From Prunus persica (lineage: Eukaryota > Streptophyta > Magnoliopsida > Rosales > Rosaceae), in contig NC_034009.1 in assembly GCF_000346465.2 (NCBI RefSeq), positions 33,645,251 to 33,709,250 on the forward strand: DNA of 64,000 nucleotides, in the 5' to 3' direction. Of the stretch, positions 39,643-51,957 are shown piece by piece. Within the stretch, counting starts at the first letter, position 1. Each line of letters starts with the position of its first letter. The notes below the pieces were generated by a model. The model was not told where the DNA came from. It saw only the letters and a program-made list of their open reading frames with translations, and ran no database searches. The translations under genes were made by a program, and so were the position numbers.

Positions 39643-42244
39643 AGACGCGGTTTAGGAAATGCCCTTATTTTTTGAGATAATTACAACACAGTACTTGCTG
39701 TGTGCTGTTTTCGCACAATTGTTTAAGGCAGTGACTTGTTGATTGTAAGTAGCTTTTAGGCCGTTGTTGTTGAGTGATGGATACAGATATTGTACCATAA
39801 CAATGTCCAAAAGTTGACGCGTAATTCAGATTAAATTCTTATTTCTTACCAAGATTACCATGATGTCATGTCATCTTTCGATGAAAACCTACGGGATTTT
39901 CATTTATTTACGCGCTATATGAAAGTTAACTTAGTTAAGGCTCAATATGTAGCATTTTCATCCCTACCTCATTATGTTATAGGGATTTGATTTCAAAGCT
40001 GCCTAATAGGTTCATGATAAGGGATAAAGGTTATTAACCCGAAAATTACATTATAATAAGTTGATAAGATATTGATATCTCATTCATAATTTGAATGCGT
40101 AAATAAATATGATATTTGCTATTGAAACTACAAGGAAGGTAGTTAACCTTTCTTTGGAGATGTGAAAGTTAAAAGTTGATTGTAGTATGAACTATTGTAT
40201 AGCCCAAGTAAGCGAAAAATAAAAATATAACACCAACAATGAAAACACAAGGTAGAAGAAGAGGGGTCAATACGGAAGAGTACAAGTCATGTATAGATTT
40301 GCAAACCATGGAAGCATCTTAATTCTTTGTGCGTAAAACAACTAGTAAATTGTTCATAAATAATATCTAAGAGCATCTCCAAGAGAGTATGTCAAGGAGT
40401 AGCCATGTTAGCATTTTCTTCCTCCAATAGAGTAGGCATCCAAGTATTCAAATATACATATTTCCTCCAATAAGATAATGTTTCCTATTTCAAAATGAAT
40501 AGGTATATTGGACTCCACTTACTCTTTATGGTAAATATCGTATCCACTCTCTCACTTATTTTCTATAAAATATAATAGTAATGTAAAAGATAAAAGTACG
40601 GGAATATAATCATGGTTTGTTTGTACAATTGCATTACCTAGTCCTTTGGAATGATCAATTATTTTCATTAGTCTAATGAGTAGCAACATACCTCCTAAGT
40701 TGTTATAGTACAACTTTGACTATTTCAATCTTAATGCCGCCGAGGCCAAAGAAGAAAATAATAAAAATAGGAAACGTTTAAGAGTCTTTGTGAAATTGTG
40801 ATGATGTCCGTGCATTATGCTTTTTGCACACGATCGAAATCGAAGTTGAAGACAACTGAAACTCAGAACCCACCACCACATGCATACTTGATAATACTTG
40901 TGAAGAAAAAAGAAAGAAGAAAGTTGTTTTTTTCTACTCAAGAGGTACTGGTTGAACTTGGACCTAGCTATTAGTATTACCATAACATTCATTGATTACC
41001 TACGCAGGAAGATGCCCTTTGGCTGCTCCAAACTTATAAAATTATTTCTGCTGCAACCTCTTCTTAAAGGCAACGATTTTGTATTCTCCAAATCTGACCT
41101 TGCCCCATGTGCAAGGATGCCCCATCTTTCCCTTTGTTTTATAGCCCCAAAAACAAAGAGCCAAAATGTTCCCCTCCTAATCACTTATTTGCCCATATTT
41201 GAGCATCCGACCTAAACAAAATTTCAGTTTTATTTTTCTAATTAGGAGCGCGAGATCGCGACATCTGGCACTTAAGTGATCATCAACATCAATCATTTTC
41301 CATTACCTCACCCTAAAGATTTAAAAGGCCTAAAAGACATTATTAAACTATGCACTAACAAAAAAAATAGGGTCAATTAATATGCGCCCATGGAGATCCA
41401 ATGGGTCCACGTGCATGTTATGGGAGGTAGGGTGCATCCCCCCCAAAACGTCACATTAATTTGCATTTGCATGGCTAGTACTTGGTACCCTCACACACAC
41501 TCACTACTAGCTAGCTTGTAAGGATTTGAGGATCATGGCTTGGCTTTCTTTTGAAATCATTTTTCGTTGTTTTTAACAAACACATCTTCAATCAAATCCT
41601 GTCAACATACACTAGTGCTATAATATTTGCTGCACATTTATAATTTTCCCCAAGTTTGTTTTCTTTCTGTTTTTTAATATCTCCCTCTCTTTTGTTTTCA
41701 TTACGACACAATTTCAGAAAGATTTGGGGGAATATATGCAGGATTTAAGGAAAGGGGTAACTCTGAAATTAGACCCACCAGCTGTGGTTTTTTTTTCAAC
41801 ATATTCTATTTTTTATTTTAAAAATAAATGGGGTCAATTATCTACTGGGACTGGAATTGGACGACTGCTAAAATGATGTCGATTACTACCATCAAGGGAG
41901 ACGGTCTCGGGTCCCATAAACTGATGACGTGGCGAAGTTCCATATCCGAGTGCGCGGTTCTCTATGAATATCGTTATCCCACGTAAATGTCAGGGGATGA
42001 CATGGCACAGCCACTAGTTTTGGAACGCATGACAACGGGCCCCTTGATCCACCAATTGGATGGGACCCAGCCTTGTGGTGGGACCTCCTCTGCCTCCCAA
42101 ATTAGCCAATGACAAGGCAAGTCGGAGTTGGAGAGGAAGGCTTAGTGGTACTTTTCAAAAGGGCGTCCAGGTTCGGAAGCTTAGCTTAGCTTAGCTGTAC
42201 ACTCAACTCTGTTACCGGCCTCACGGACTAAAAAAACTTACATA

Positions 42245-42345
42245 TTTGTTATCTCTGTCAATAACATGATGATATGCAAAAAAGTTATTTTATGTGTCAT
42301 TATATTATTAATGAGAATAGTAAAAAGTATTATTCCTATTATACG
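42245..42345. repeat. Dispersed repeat copy B
   Basis: Partner of the stretch at 25806-25920, with the shared AAAAGTTATTTTATGT block and the same order of weaker matches on both sides. Likely a fragment of the same old transposon family. Confidence 0.5.
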
Positions 42346-42363
42346 GAAGTTTCTCTCCTCACA

Positions 42364-42366
<3 letters not shown>

Positions 42367-42397
<31 letters not shown>
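42367..42397. repeat. (GA)n microsatellite
   Basis: About 15 GA units in intergenic DNA. Confidence 0.9.
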
Positions 42398-42399
<2 letters not shown>

Positions 42400-44131
42400 T
42401 GTCCTCTCCTTCTCGTACGGGCTGTCACAATTTTAAAATAAAAAGTGAAATGAAAATCGCATAAAATCACTTTACGCAACTAATTGTAAATTGCAAACCA
42501 TGACACCAGTCCGAGCGACATTGTTGATAACATAAAGTATAAAATAGGTTTAAAAAAGCACCTAGCAACAGAAACTACAAATTAAGCTTGTAATAATTTT
42601 TAGGCATCTCATCTCATCAAGAAATGCAAAAAAGAAAAGAAAAGAAAAGAAAAATAAAGTAATAGCTGGCTAGCTTTAGGACGGTGGAATGCGGACGCGG
42701 GCACTTTTGTAGTATGCACGCAGTTAAGTTTGTTTAACTGATCAAAACTGACAACTTTTGTTGGTATTTGCATTTGGAAGGGGGGAAGATTACAGTTTGT
42801 TTAGGGGGGAATGTCTTTTTTTTTTAACTAAGCTTTTTTCATGGCAATTGAGTCGGACGATGGGTGACAAATGTAAGCTAGTTTAGTGACGTACTTAGTA
42901 ATCACTAATTGTTAATTAGCAGTCTCTCTTTAATTGGTCGACTTGTGCTTTAGGTTTATGCTTTTTTATATCTTTCAAATGCTTTGGATTTATACTGTAC
43001 CCACTTTCGGTCTACGTACGCAGTAAAGTTTATTTTTTCTTGTGAGGGTACAGTCAGTACAGTTGTCATAGGCTGCCACGTAATGGATCTTAATTTGATG
43101 TTACGTTTTGCTTAATTGTTTGATATTAATTTGTCGTTTTCTTATTTGTTTAATTAAAGGTAATTCAGATTAATACAAAACATCAGGGAGGATTTTGCAA
43201 CATAGTGTGCCTCGTACTGGAAACAAGCTGCAAGCAACTTCTTACATGGTCCAGAGACTGGCACGCAATGCAACAGATAGTGATTAGTGAATAGAAGTTT
43301 CATTTGTCACCGCTTCATTAGCATTTACTAATTAAGACATGCTATACCGTCCAATGTCAGAACACTGCACCACCACCACCATGCTTTACTTTTCAATCCA
43401 TCCGATTTGGATATAATTAGTTGACAAAAAGCACATGCCTCGTTTGTTAATGAGGACTAGGCTAGTAAAGTGCTTATATTTTATATGCAATTAAAATAAA
43501 ACAAGAATATATATTGTCGTCTAACTTAGAAAATAAAAGAAAACTATTTATAAGAAGTCGATGACTAAAACTTATTTCTCATAATCTCACCATTTTCAAA
43601 TGAATTAGGGGGATACGTTTTAGCCATCGTCAACCTCTTATAGACTAGTATGTTGAAGTTATTGGATAATATATTATAGTATACTTAGTGTTGTGATTAA
43701 AGCGTGAATATATGAATCATAATAACACAGTTTGTGATTAATTAAAGAAATACCAATCAGACAGTTGTCTATCTTGTAAGTAATGCTAATTGAAGTGATT
43801 AATTAACTCACCTCATGTCATCACCAGTGTGTCAAATCAAATATACTTCACCCACCGCTGCTAATTCCCCCCATTACGAAGGTGTCTTGAAGTTTTTTAA
43901 TTAAGTATTAGATTAGAATTAGAATGTCGTTATCCATGATATTAGTTTGAAGCACGAACAGGTGTTTGACAACGTCATTTTCAAAACAGCGTTTCCTAGT
44001 TTGCATTATATAAATCTCTTCAATTCAAGAACACCTTCATAAGGCTATTTGAGTGGCGCATTTATTAAAAAAAGAAAAAGAAGAGAACAAAGAGGAATCG
44101 TCTATTTGATGTATATATAAAAATACAGTGA

Positions 44132-44133
<2 letters not shown>

Positions 44134-44162
<29 letters not shown>
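44134..44162. repeat. (AT)n microsatellite
   Basis: About 14 AT units in intergenic DNA. Confidence 0.9.
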
Positions 44163-44165
<3 letters not shown>

Positions 44166-44630
44166 AGCTCATGTGATTGTTGTTGACGCAAGTTATCATA
44201 TATCTTATATTAACCAATGAAACATGAAAACGGAATATAGGGGGAACTAAGTCAACATCTCAAGCTTGGTTGTACATTTAGTTTAAATATATCACCAACA
44301 AAAACGTTTCCAGCAATTTTGAAAAATGAAATGAAGAAAAATGCTAATTTTGAAAACAATGTGGCATGGCATCTGGGATTCTGGAGGGTTGAAAGGTACA
44401 CTGAATGTACAGTTGTATTGTAATTTGTATAGGCGCCGCGTGATGCATAAACGGGGTTCATGTTGATCTCCTGTCCTGTTAAATATATAAGAGAAGTCAG
44501 ATACTTTTGTTTTTATTGACGTGTGTTTGTGTGTGACTAACATTTTTCACACACTCATCTCTCTCCAAATACATTTGATATCATATGGCGGAGTATGTGG
44601 CAATCGAAGTCTAACCAGCTGGATTTTAGC

Positions 44631-44632
<2 letters not shown>

Positions 44633-44662
<30 letters not shown>
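44633..44662. repeat. (CT)n microsatellite
   Basis: About 15 CT units in intergenic DNA. Confidence 0.9.
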
Positions 44663-44664
<2 letters not shown>

Positions 44665-44911
44665 ATGTTTGACCCGGAATTGATTTTGGACCATATAACA
44701 AATACTGTAAATTATGACCTGACCTTGCGATATTCAACCTGCATCATGTTATGGGGCTTGACTTGAGGACCCAATTGACCCAAAAGAAAGAATAAAAAAG
44801 TTTGCAGCCGCCAGTCAGCAGAGTGCGGATACAGGTGGGAAGCCCAACTTTTTGAGATAAGAGATGGTCAGGCAGAAGATGGGATGATGAGTGATTTGGG
44901 TTCTGTGCAAA

Positions 44912-44951
44912 GTGCAACTGTGCAACTGTGCAACTGTGCAACTGTGCAACC
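44912..44951 (+). repeat. Octamer tandem repeat (GTGCAACT)5
   Basis: Four perfect copies and one with a single change lie head to tail, preceded by a partial GTGCAAA. A short minisatellite-like array; no function is evident. Confidence 0.9.
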
Positions 44952-46123
44952 GAAAGGAGAAGACAGTACAGATAGAAGTGCACTCACCCTACCTAAAGCG
45001 TAACAGCGGTGCGCGTACGTGCAATATATTATGTGCCCCATGCGCCCATGCCCATCTATCATATTCTCATCTTACGACGTAACAACATTAAAAGGAGGAG
45101 CTTCTTCTATAATTATTATGCAAACGCACGCTCCACCTCCACGCTCCAAACCAAACCAAAAAAAAGCTTCTCTTGTTGCTCCAGCTTTTCAGATCACGCC
45201 ATCTCTTGGACGGTGAACACACAAGAAAAGAATCTGATATATGGAATGAATGGAGAGCCATAGATTCTTCATCAATTAACCCTGGGCTCAATTCATTTCA
45301 AATTTCAATCGATAATATTAATTAATATTATTCCTCCCTCCCTCTCCCTCATTGCAATTGTTGTTTGTCATCTCATCACTCATTGGTACGAAATGGATTC
45401 TCTCTTCTCGATCATTCTCAAGTCCTCTACGTACCCAGAGAGATTACGAGCAATCTTCAATTCTATCCATCTGAATCTGATCCTCACATGCCGTGATGCC
45501 ACACACCCACATGTCTTCACTCTTGACATGGCTCTACTTAACGTAACGCCAATCAAATAAGCAAATGGCCAGCTATTTATTTCTATATCTATATCTATAT
45601 CTATAGACTTATATGGATAATGCATGTGCATATATACAATGATCATTCCCGAGAAAATCCATTGTCGAAAAGATAGGCCGTATCCCTCCAAGTTCTCATG
45701 CATTAACCGCCGCACTCTTGCCTTCCAATCACGAACTCATTCCGTCTTAACTTGGATCATATATAATAGCAGGGATAAATTTATATCTCGTATTTCGCAG
45801 ACATTTATTTAACATGTAGCTATAATAATACATTACTTCACTAAAAGAGGTCGAATAACTTTTCTATATATAATATTAAAAGCATCAATTAAGTCCTAGC
45901 TGTCTTCGGACGTTGATTCTTCTAACTGCCTTAAAATACACACACATATATATATATTCTCCCTTTCTAGAGAGGATGGTCTTAGACGTAGACTCGTAGA
46001 TTACGAATTAAGTACACACTTGTAGCTAGCAACAGATTAGGGCCTCATTAGTCCACTATACTATATAAGATATATATTAGGATGTAATGTAGTGTGTAGT
46101 GGTGAGGGGCAAATTGTGGTGGG

Positions 46124-46158
46124 TGAGAGAGAGAGAGAGAGAGGGAGAGAGAGAGAGA
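46124..46158. repeat. (GA)n microsatellite, interrupted
   Basis: GA run of about 35 bases with a GGG interruption, in intergenic DNA. Confidence 0.85.
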
Positions 46159-49100
46159 GGTTGGCACATAATTACTCAAACCCCTAATCAATAATCTTCC
46201 TCAGCTGTTTATTTATTTTATCCTTTGAAATTACAACAAATGATTGGAAATGATTGGCTTGTTTAGCAATAGGATTTGGTGGTTAGAGGTTTACGGGGGT
46301 TAGTTGTTATCTAGCAATCGAATCAATCAATGAGATCATGTTAGTTGTTATCTAGAATTAATATTGATTTTGAGTTCATAATCTATCTCTATCTAGGTAC
46401 AGGACTTTGTCACTGCCCCACTGGTTGCACTTTTTATTTTTATTTTCTCTAAATCTTGTACAACACCTAATTTTTTTATGTTAAGAGCTTTCTATAAGGC
46501 ATAATTTCTTACGTTAAGAGCTTATTACAAGACATAATTTCTTATGTTAAGAACTTAAAAACGGATGATACACAAATATTTTTTTCATATATATATATCC
46601 GGATGTAGAAAAAGCATTTGTACATAATCCAGTTTTAATATGGAATGAAAGATGATAAAAAGAGTGCGGAGAATGTAATATGGGTCAGTGAGATAATAAA
46701 AGGTAGAGAAAAACAAAGATTCTAATTAAAACAAGTTTATATATGTATGTGTTTATTTTTGGTTTCACATGAATGGTGTAACTTGTAAGCGTACTGTAAA
46801 GTAAAGCCCGTGGAGAAGCAAAGATATAAATTAGAGGTTTTGGGGGAAGCATGTTACAATGCCGGATTATGTGGAAGACTTTGTCACGACCCTTTGTGTA
46901 TTTTTCTCATTTACAAAAACGACGGCGCACATGGGGAGTTGAGAATCATTCACCTACCTGGAAGCCCCCATCTTTCTCCCACCCCTTTCTATTCATATAA
47001 TATAATATATAATAAATAAAAATTGAAAATTTTAAAATAAGAAACACAACTATTTGAACTTTACACATTTATTTATTAATTATATGCAAGTATAATCATC
47101 CTTCCACCCAAACCCAATTGGCACTTTGCAACGAATAATTCCATATATTTGAGTTGAAAACGAAATTGAAGCTCCGCAACCTATGGCCTTGACAAGTTTG
47201 TCCCTCATTCCCTTTTCCCTTGCTTGTTTCTGGAAAACAGCTTGAGAAGATAATGGGCTTTCGGTCCCAATGGATCACGTACATGGGCTTCGACGCTTTA
47301 TATGTTTTGTAAATTTTTGAGGACGGGCTTCACATCCCTTCCAGCCCTAAATTCGATTTTTGATAAAAACAAAAGCACAATATTGGCAACTGGGTACCGA
47401 TGCATTGCATTTGTAGTGTCACATTAACTCTTCTACCAAAACATGAATGCATTGCACTTTTTCTCGCGGCTCTTTTAATATTGTTGGTAAAAATTGAATG
47501 AAATTTATATACGGCCTCCATGTGTAGTATTACTGAAATGATTTCCATAATAATGTCCCCAAAGAAAAACAACAGCAATGTGGTCCATACAGATTCTTCA
47601 TGTCATTGAGAAAAGGAATTTTATATATTGAAAAACCTCATCAACAATTACTGTGAATTGATATTTCCATATTTTAAATTAAATACAAATCAAACAATGT
47701 AACTTGATTGTTAAATTTTTTCTATGTAAGAGATGTCAATTTGATGTTTTTTTAATGTATTTTTTTATTGAGAGAGGTAATAATAGCATACTAAATTTAC
47801 ACACTCTATACGAATATTATGACTCTAACCGAGGACCTTTTCTGAGCCACTACAATAGTGGGTCATTTGCAATAGGACCGAAAAAAGGGAGAGCAATCAG
47901 TAGAGTAGAGTGATGACCTATAGCAATATAAAGGGCCTTTTCTGGTTTGGTTCAGAGAAAAGCCCTCAAAGCTGGCTAGAATCTCGGCCCACATACCCAA
48001 AAGTAGCACCAAAGAGAGGAGGAGAGGATAATGAGATGAACAGGAATGAATGAACATTGGTACAAAATTAAAATTAGGGTAGAGAAAAGAGAAAAAGAGA
48101 GGCTAGACTGTAAATAAGTGTAAAGACAAAACGGAGCTCTCTCTCATGATAATATTTCAGACCCAGTGTCTCCTTGCATCCCTACACCTACACTGTTTCC
48201 ATGTTCCCCTCATACCACGCCTCATTTTTTTAGCTTCTTTCACTCTCAATTATCACTGTACTCGAGTGTGGACCCCACACCCCCACCACATCATATATTT
48301 GGTCTTATTCTCTTTATTAAATTTATGATTTTGATCCTATCCCCTTTTTATTTTGCTTTTGTTTCGGTCGTAACTCATAATCATAATGGAAGGCTTAATT
48401 ATAATGTTCAATTACAATCTCAATCATTTGCTTGTTCTCTAAAGTTCACGCACTCTCCCGACCCGTCTTACAATCTTTTACTTATACTATTCCCATTGGA
48501 TGACACTCTTAATCCCCCCTCTCAACTGCATTAATGTGCGCCATAAGTGCTGTGTTTAAATCATCATTTCTTTTAAATAATTATTCTTTCTCCATCTTTA
48601 GTTTTGCAAAATCAACCTTATAAAATGTTGGGGGTGAGATATATATCATGTACTTATGTTATACAATGTTTCCACGATAGATTTCTTGATACTGGTTATC
48701 TTCATGTCCGTTTTATTGTTTATTTTTCGATTTCTCTATTCTTATGATAAGTGACATAAAAAGAAAAATAGAGTGAATATAGAGTAATAAACGAAAATAG
48801 GGAAGCTGGTTTTCTAAGTGGGAGCTATTGCATTATGTTGTAGGTATGAAAATGGTCGTAGCCTCTAATTAGTAGCTCTCATCACGGCCAGTCAACAATT
48901 CCATCGGATGATTGCTCAGAGTCGTAGTGGGTTCCACACACCATTCTTACTCCCATTGAGAATATGTTGTGCAGGCTTTGTAAATTGTATTAGCAGCATA
49001 ATATTATTATTATTATTATTATTATTTACAGCTTAATTAACTTGTCTTGTATGGCTTGATGAGTTGAGACTGAAGTGGGTACGTAGGAGATTCGACCAAA

Positions 49101-50575
49101 AGAAACAAGTGGGTAGGAGGACCATCAAGACTCCGCGGTGGTGGTGGCGCGATGACAGTAATCTTTATATAATTAGTAAGTGAGATGGGAATTATTATTT
49201 CTTTTCCTCATCTCATCTCATCATCTCGTCTCATGAATGAAGAAAGGAAGGTCGTTAAGCAAGGTTTATGCATGTGTGACACGCGTCACATATCGAGCGG
49301 TGTTTGGAATATATAAATTATTGAGCGTTTCAAAGTTAAACTAGAAATTAAGTGCTGGATTATCTCAGAATTCGGCTTGTTTAAGTTCCAAAGCGCTGTT
49401 GAACAGAGTGCAAGAGAGAAAGTAGCTACTATCACACACTCGATTTCAGCGTCAAAGATAGAACGTCCGATGTCGACTATTTTCATGATAAAAAATCACC
49501 GAATAGATCACAAGTCCACAACCCAACCAATCTTGAGAATACGATGTCGTATTGTAGAATTCGCGATCCAATCCCACCAACCGACCAACTCTAAATCAAA
49601 TTGTTTTTAATGTTTTAAATTAATAACGGAGGTGGGCCTCTGTATCGCAATTCCAAAGGATTGGATATATTGCATGGTCAAAATATTCAAAAGCTTACGT
49701 TTTTTTTTTAATCATGAAAAATAATATAAAATAGGGGTTAATTTTCCCCTGCCCTTTTTGGCTCATTACACTCATACTTTTTATTATAACAAAAAAATAA
49801 ATATAAATGGATAAAAAATGAGTGAGTGAGAGTATATAATTGTCAATAAAAGAGTATAAATGGGCTAAAAAGAAGTCAGAAAATCAACTCCCTATGAAAT
49901 ATTTAGTTAATTATAATATTGCATAGGGTGACGATTTTGCCCATGCTTATGCTGGTACCATGGAATGCAACAATAGGCAGTGCTGCAGTGGATGATTTTG
50001 TAATCATGTAAACCGTAATATGGAGCCATGTTAATGTGGAAACGTGACAGCAGCTTTTCCCTACCACCCAAAAAAAAAAAAGAAAAAGAAGAAGGTTGCC
50101 AATTTCCCATTTTGGAGACCCACATGATCACATCGTTAAATATAAATCACAAGTTAAAATGATGCGCACCGACTTATTTATCGATATAAATATTCAAACT
50201 CTAGTCTCTATCAATATTAATATCATCAAATATGACATTCGGACCAAATCACAACTAAACAATGGCCTGTTCCAGATTATATTTTCCTATCTTAAGTAAG
50301 TTGACGATTTCTTTTGCTAAAACACAACAAAACTATTCTTAAAAAAGAAAAAGAAATAGGACATGAAAAAAAAAGAAGAAGCAGCATTTATTATTATTAA
50401 TAATTTAATCATGGTAAAAGTGTGTGAGAATTGAGAACGTAAGCTAGTGGAGTGGTGTGTATTAAAATCGGGGAGACACGGATCGGAATTTAAAAGAAGA
50501 AAGAAAAGACGTCAAGTGCAAACGAGACGTGTGAAACGCAGAAACGGCGCCGCGACGGATCAGACAGGAATCTGA

Positions 50576-50583
50576 CACGTGGC
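50576..50583 (+). promoter_or_regulatory. G-box/ABRE-type element upstream of ARF5
   Basis: CACGTGGC lies about 1.4 kb before the ARF5 start, in a locally GC-richer patch (50500-50640). It matches the ABRE/G-box core bound by bZIP and bHLH factors. Role inferred only. Confidence 0.35.
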
Positions 50584-51011
50584 ACCTACATTAACGTGCG
50601 CCTCGCCCTGTTGATTGTTTTTTGTCGTGAACGGCACGCGTGATGTTCATCAGTTCAGTCAAAACACCAGACGCAAGAAGAAGAGCCGAGTCAGAAAGCA
50701 GCTTTTCTTTTATTTCTTTTTTCTTCTCTTCCTCTTTCCAAAACCAACAAAAAAGAAAGAAAAAACAAACCCTAATTATTAATTATTTATCTATATATGA
50801 ACAGCTTCATATACAAATAAATAAATAGAATACAAGTCTTACAAGAGAGTAGTGAAAAGTGGGTAGTATCTTTAGCTATATATGCAAAAGCTGACAGAGA
50901 ATAGGACCCTGCAAATCCTCGTAATCCACGTGCTAAAATACGCTATATTGACATTCTTTGTTTTTTTTTTCACATTGAAATAGCTCTCCCTAGTCCCTCC
51001 TTTTTCGAAAA

Positions 51012-51033
51012 TCTCTCTCTCTCTCTCTCTCTC
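51012..51033. repeat. (CT)n tract in the ARF5 leader or promoter
   Basis: About 11 CT units, 925 bases before the ARF5 start. CT-rich tracts are common around plant transcription starts, so this may mark the core promoter. Confidence 0.75.
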
Positions 51034-51557
51034 CCCCTCTCTTAGAGTGAGAGAGAGGAGGTTACTGTACTGAATCAGTACTGTACTATTTTCGTGTTCA
51101 GCTAGTCTTGCTCTGCTTTTTTTGCTCTTTTCTTTATTATCACACTTGGACGCAAATGCTGTAGAAGAAGAGAACTCTTAAAAACATTACTATTATAACA
51201 ATAAATATATTATATTATCATTCTGCTCAACAGTTTAAAGCTGCAACGGAATCACCCCTATACAGAAAGTGTGTGCGTAGGATTGGACCATGCACACACA
51301 CTCTTTCCAGTTTCAAAGCAAAACAAAGCAAACCAAAGGAAAGAGAGAAACTTTACTAAGATATAGTGATAGAGATCCTCTGTTCCCTTTGTTTATTGTG
51401 AAAGAGAGATACAATCAGTAGGATAAGTGGGCTCATCGAAAGGTCGGTTTCTTTTGGAGGGTAAAAACAAGCACTCGATTAAGAGAGAGACAGAGAGAGA
51501 CAGAGAGAGAGGGTACTCAAGACTCATGCTTTGGTCCGCGTGCTTCGATGAAAACTG

Positions 51558-51836
51558 ATGGGTCTTGGTTTGTTCCAAATTAAAGCCCCACTACTTCTTA
51601 AAAAAGATCACTGCAGTGCCTTTGTTCAGTTTTTGTTCCTTGATTTTGGTTCTACTCTGAAAGGTTTTGTGTGGGCCTTCTGCTTTTGTGCCCAAACATT
51701 GGATTGGATTGGATTGGATTGTTTGTTTTCTCTCAGAATATGGGATTCTCAGAAATGGGTCACTCTTAATTTGAACAGATCATATGCGACAAACGGATCT
51801 GCTGGGTCATCTACAGAGCAATTCTTGGATTTTTAG
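51558..51836 (+). promoter_or_regulatory. Long uORF (92 codons) before ARF5
   Basis: ATG-to-stop frame coding 92 residues that resemble no family I know; it ends 121 bases before the ARF5 ATG. Upstream ORFs are known in the Arabidopsis ARF5/MONOPTEROS and ARF3 leaders, where reinitiation depends on ribosomal protein L24 and eIF3h. The frame is seen; presence in the mature leader is inferred. Confidence 0.45.
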
Positions 51837-51844
51837 ATGAAAAA

Positions 51845-51937
51845 ATGAGAGATTTCTTGCTGGGATGTAACGGCTTTTTGTATTGCGGTTCCCGGTTTTG
51901 TATTAAAGATAAAGTTTGCTTCTTTTGGCTGAGATAG
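51845..51937 (+). promoter_or_regulatory. Second uORF (30 codons) before ARF5
   Basis: ATG at 51845 to TAG at 51935-51937, encoding MRDFLLGCNGFLYCGSRF and so on, and ending only 20 bases before the ARF5 ATG. A tiny ATG-AAA-AAA-TGA frame sits just upstream (51837-51848). The short distance to the main ATG would make reinitiation inefficient. Confidence 0.5.
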
Positions 51938-51957
51938 AGAGGGACTCGCAGCAACTC

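Larger units (their letters stand above)
39650..50400. other. Gene-poor region between SAUR and ARF5
   Basis: About 10.7 kb with no ORF I can link to a protein family and no RNA gene. It contains scattered microsatellites (listed separately), a repeat copy at 42245-42345 and a GAGCATCTCCAA-type MITE end near 40372. Because the flanking genes point away from each other, it is the shared upstream region of both auxin-related genes and could hold distant regulatory elements. Confidence 0.45.

Noticed and set aside
48166..48534. 122-codon ORF upstream of ARF5
   Set aside because: Rich in His, Pro, Ser and Leu from CT-rich intergenic DNA, no domain, no supporting promoter or homology that I can recognise.
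51487..51502. Two GAGACA motifs as auxin response elements in the ARF5 leader
   Set aside because: They fall inside a GA-rich simple-sequence tract where such hexamers arise by chance.
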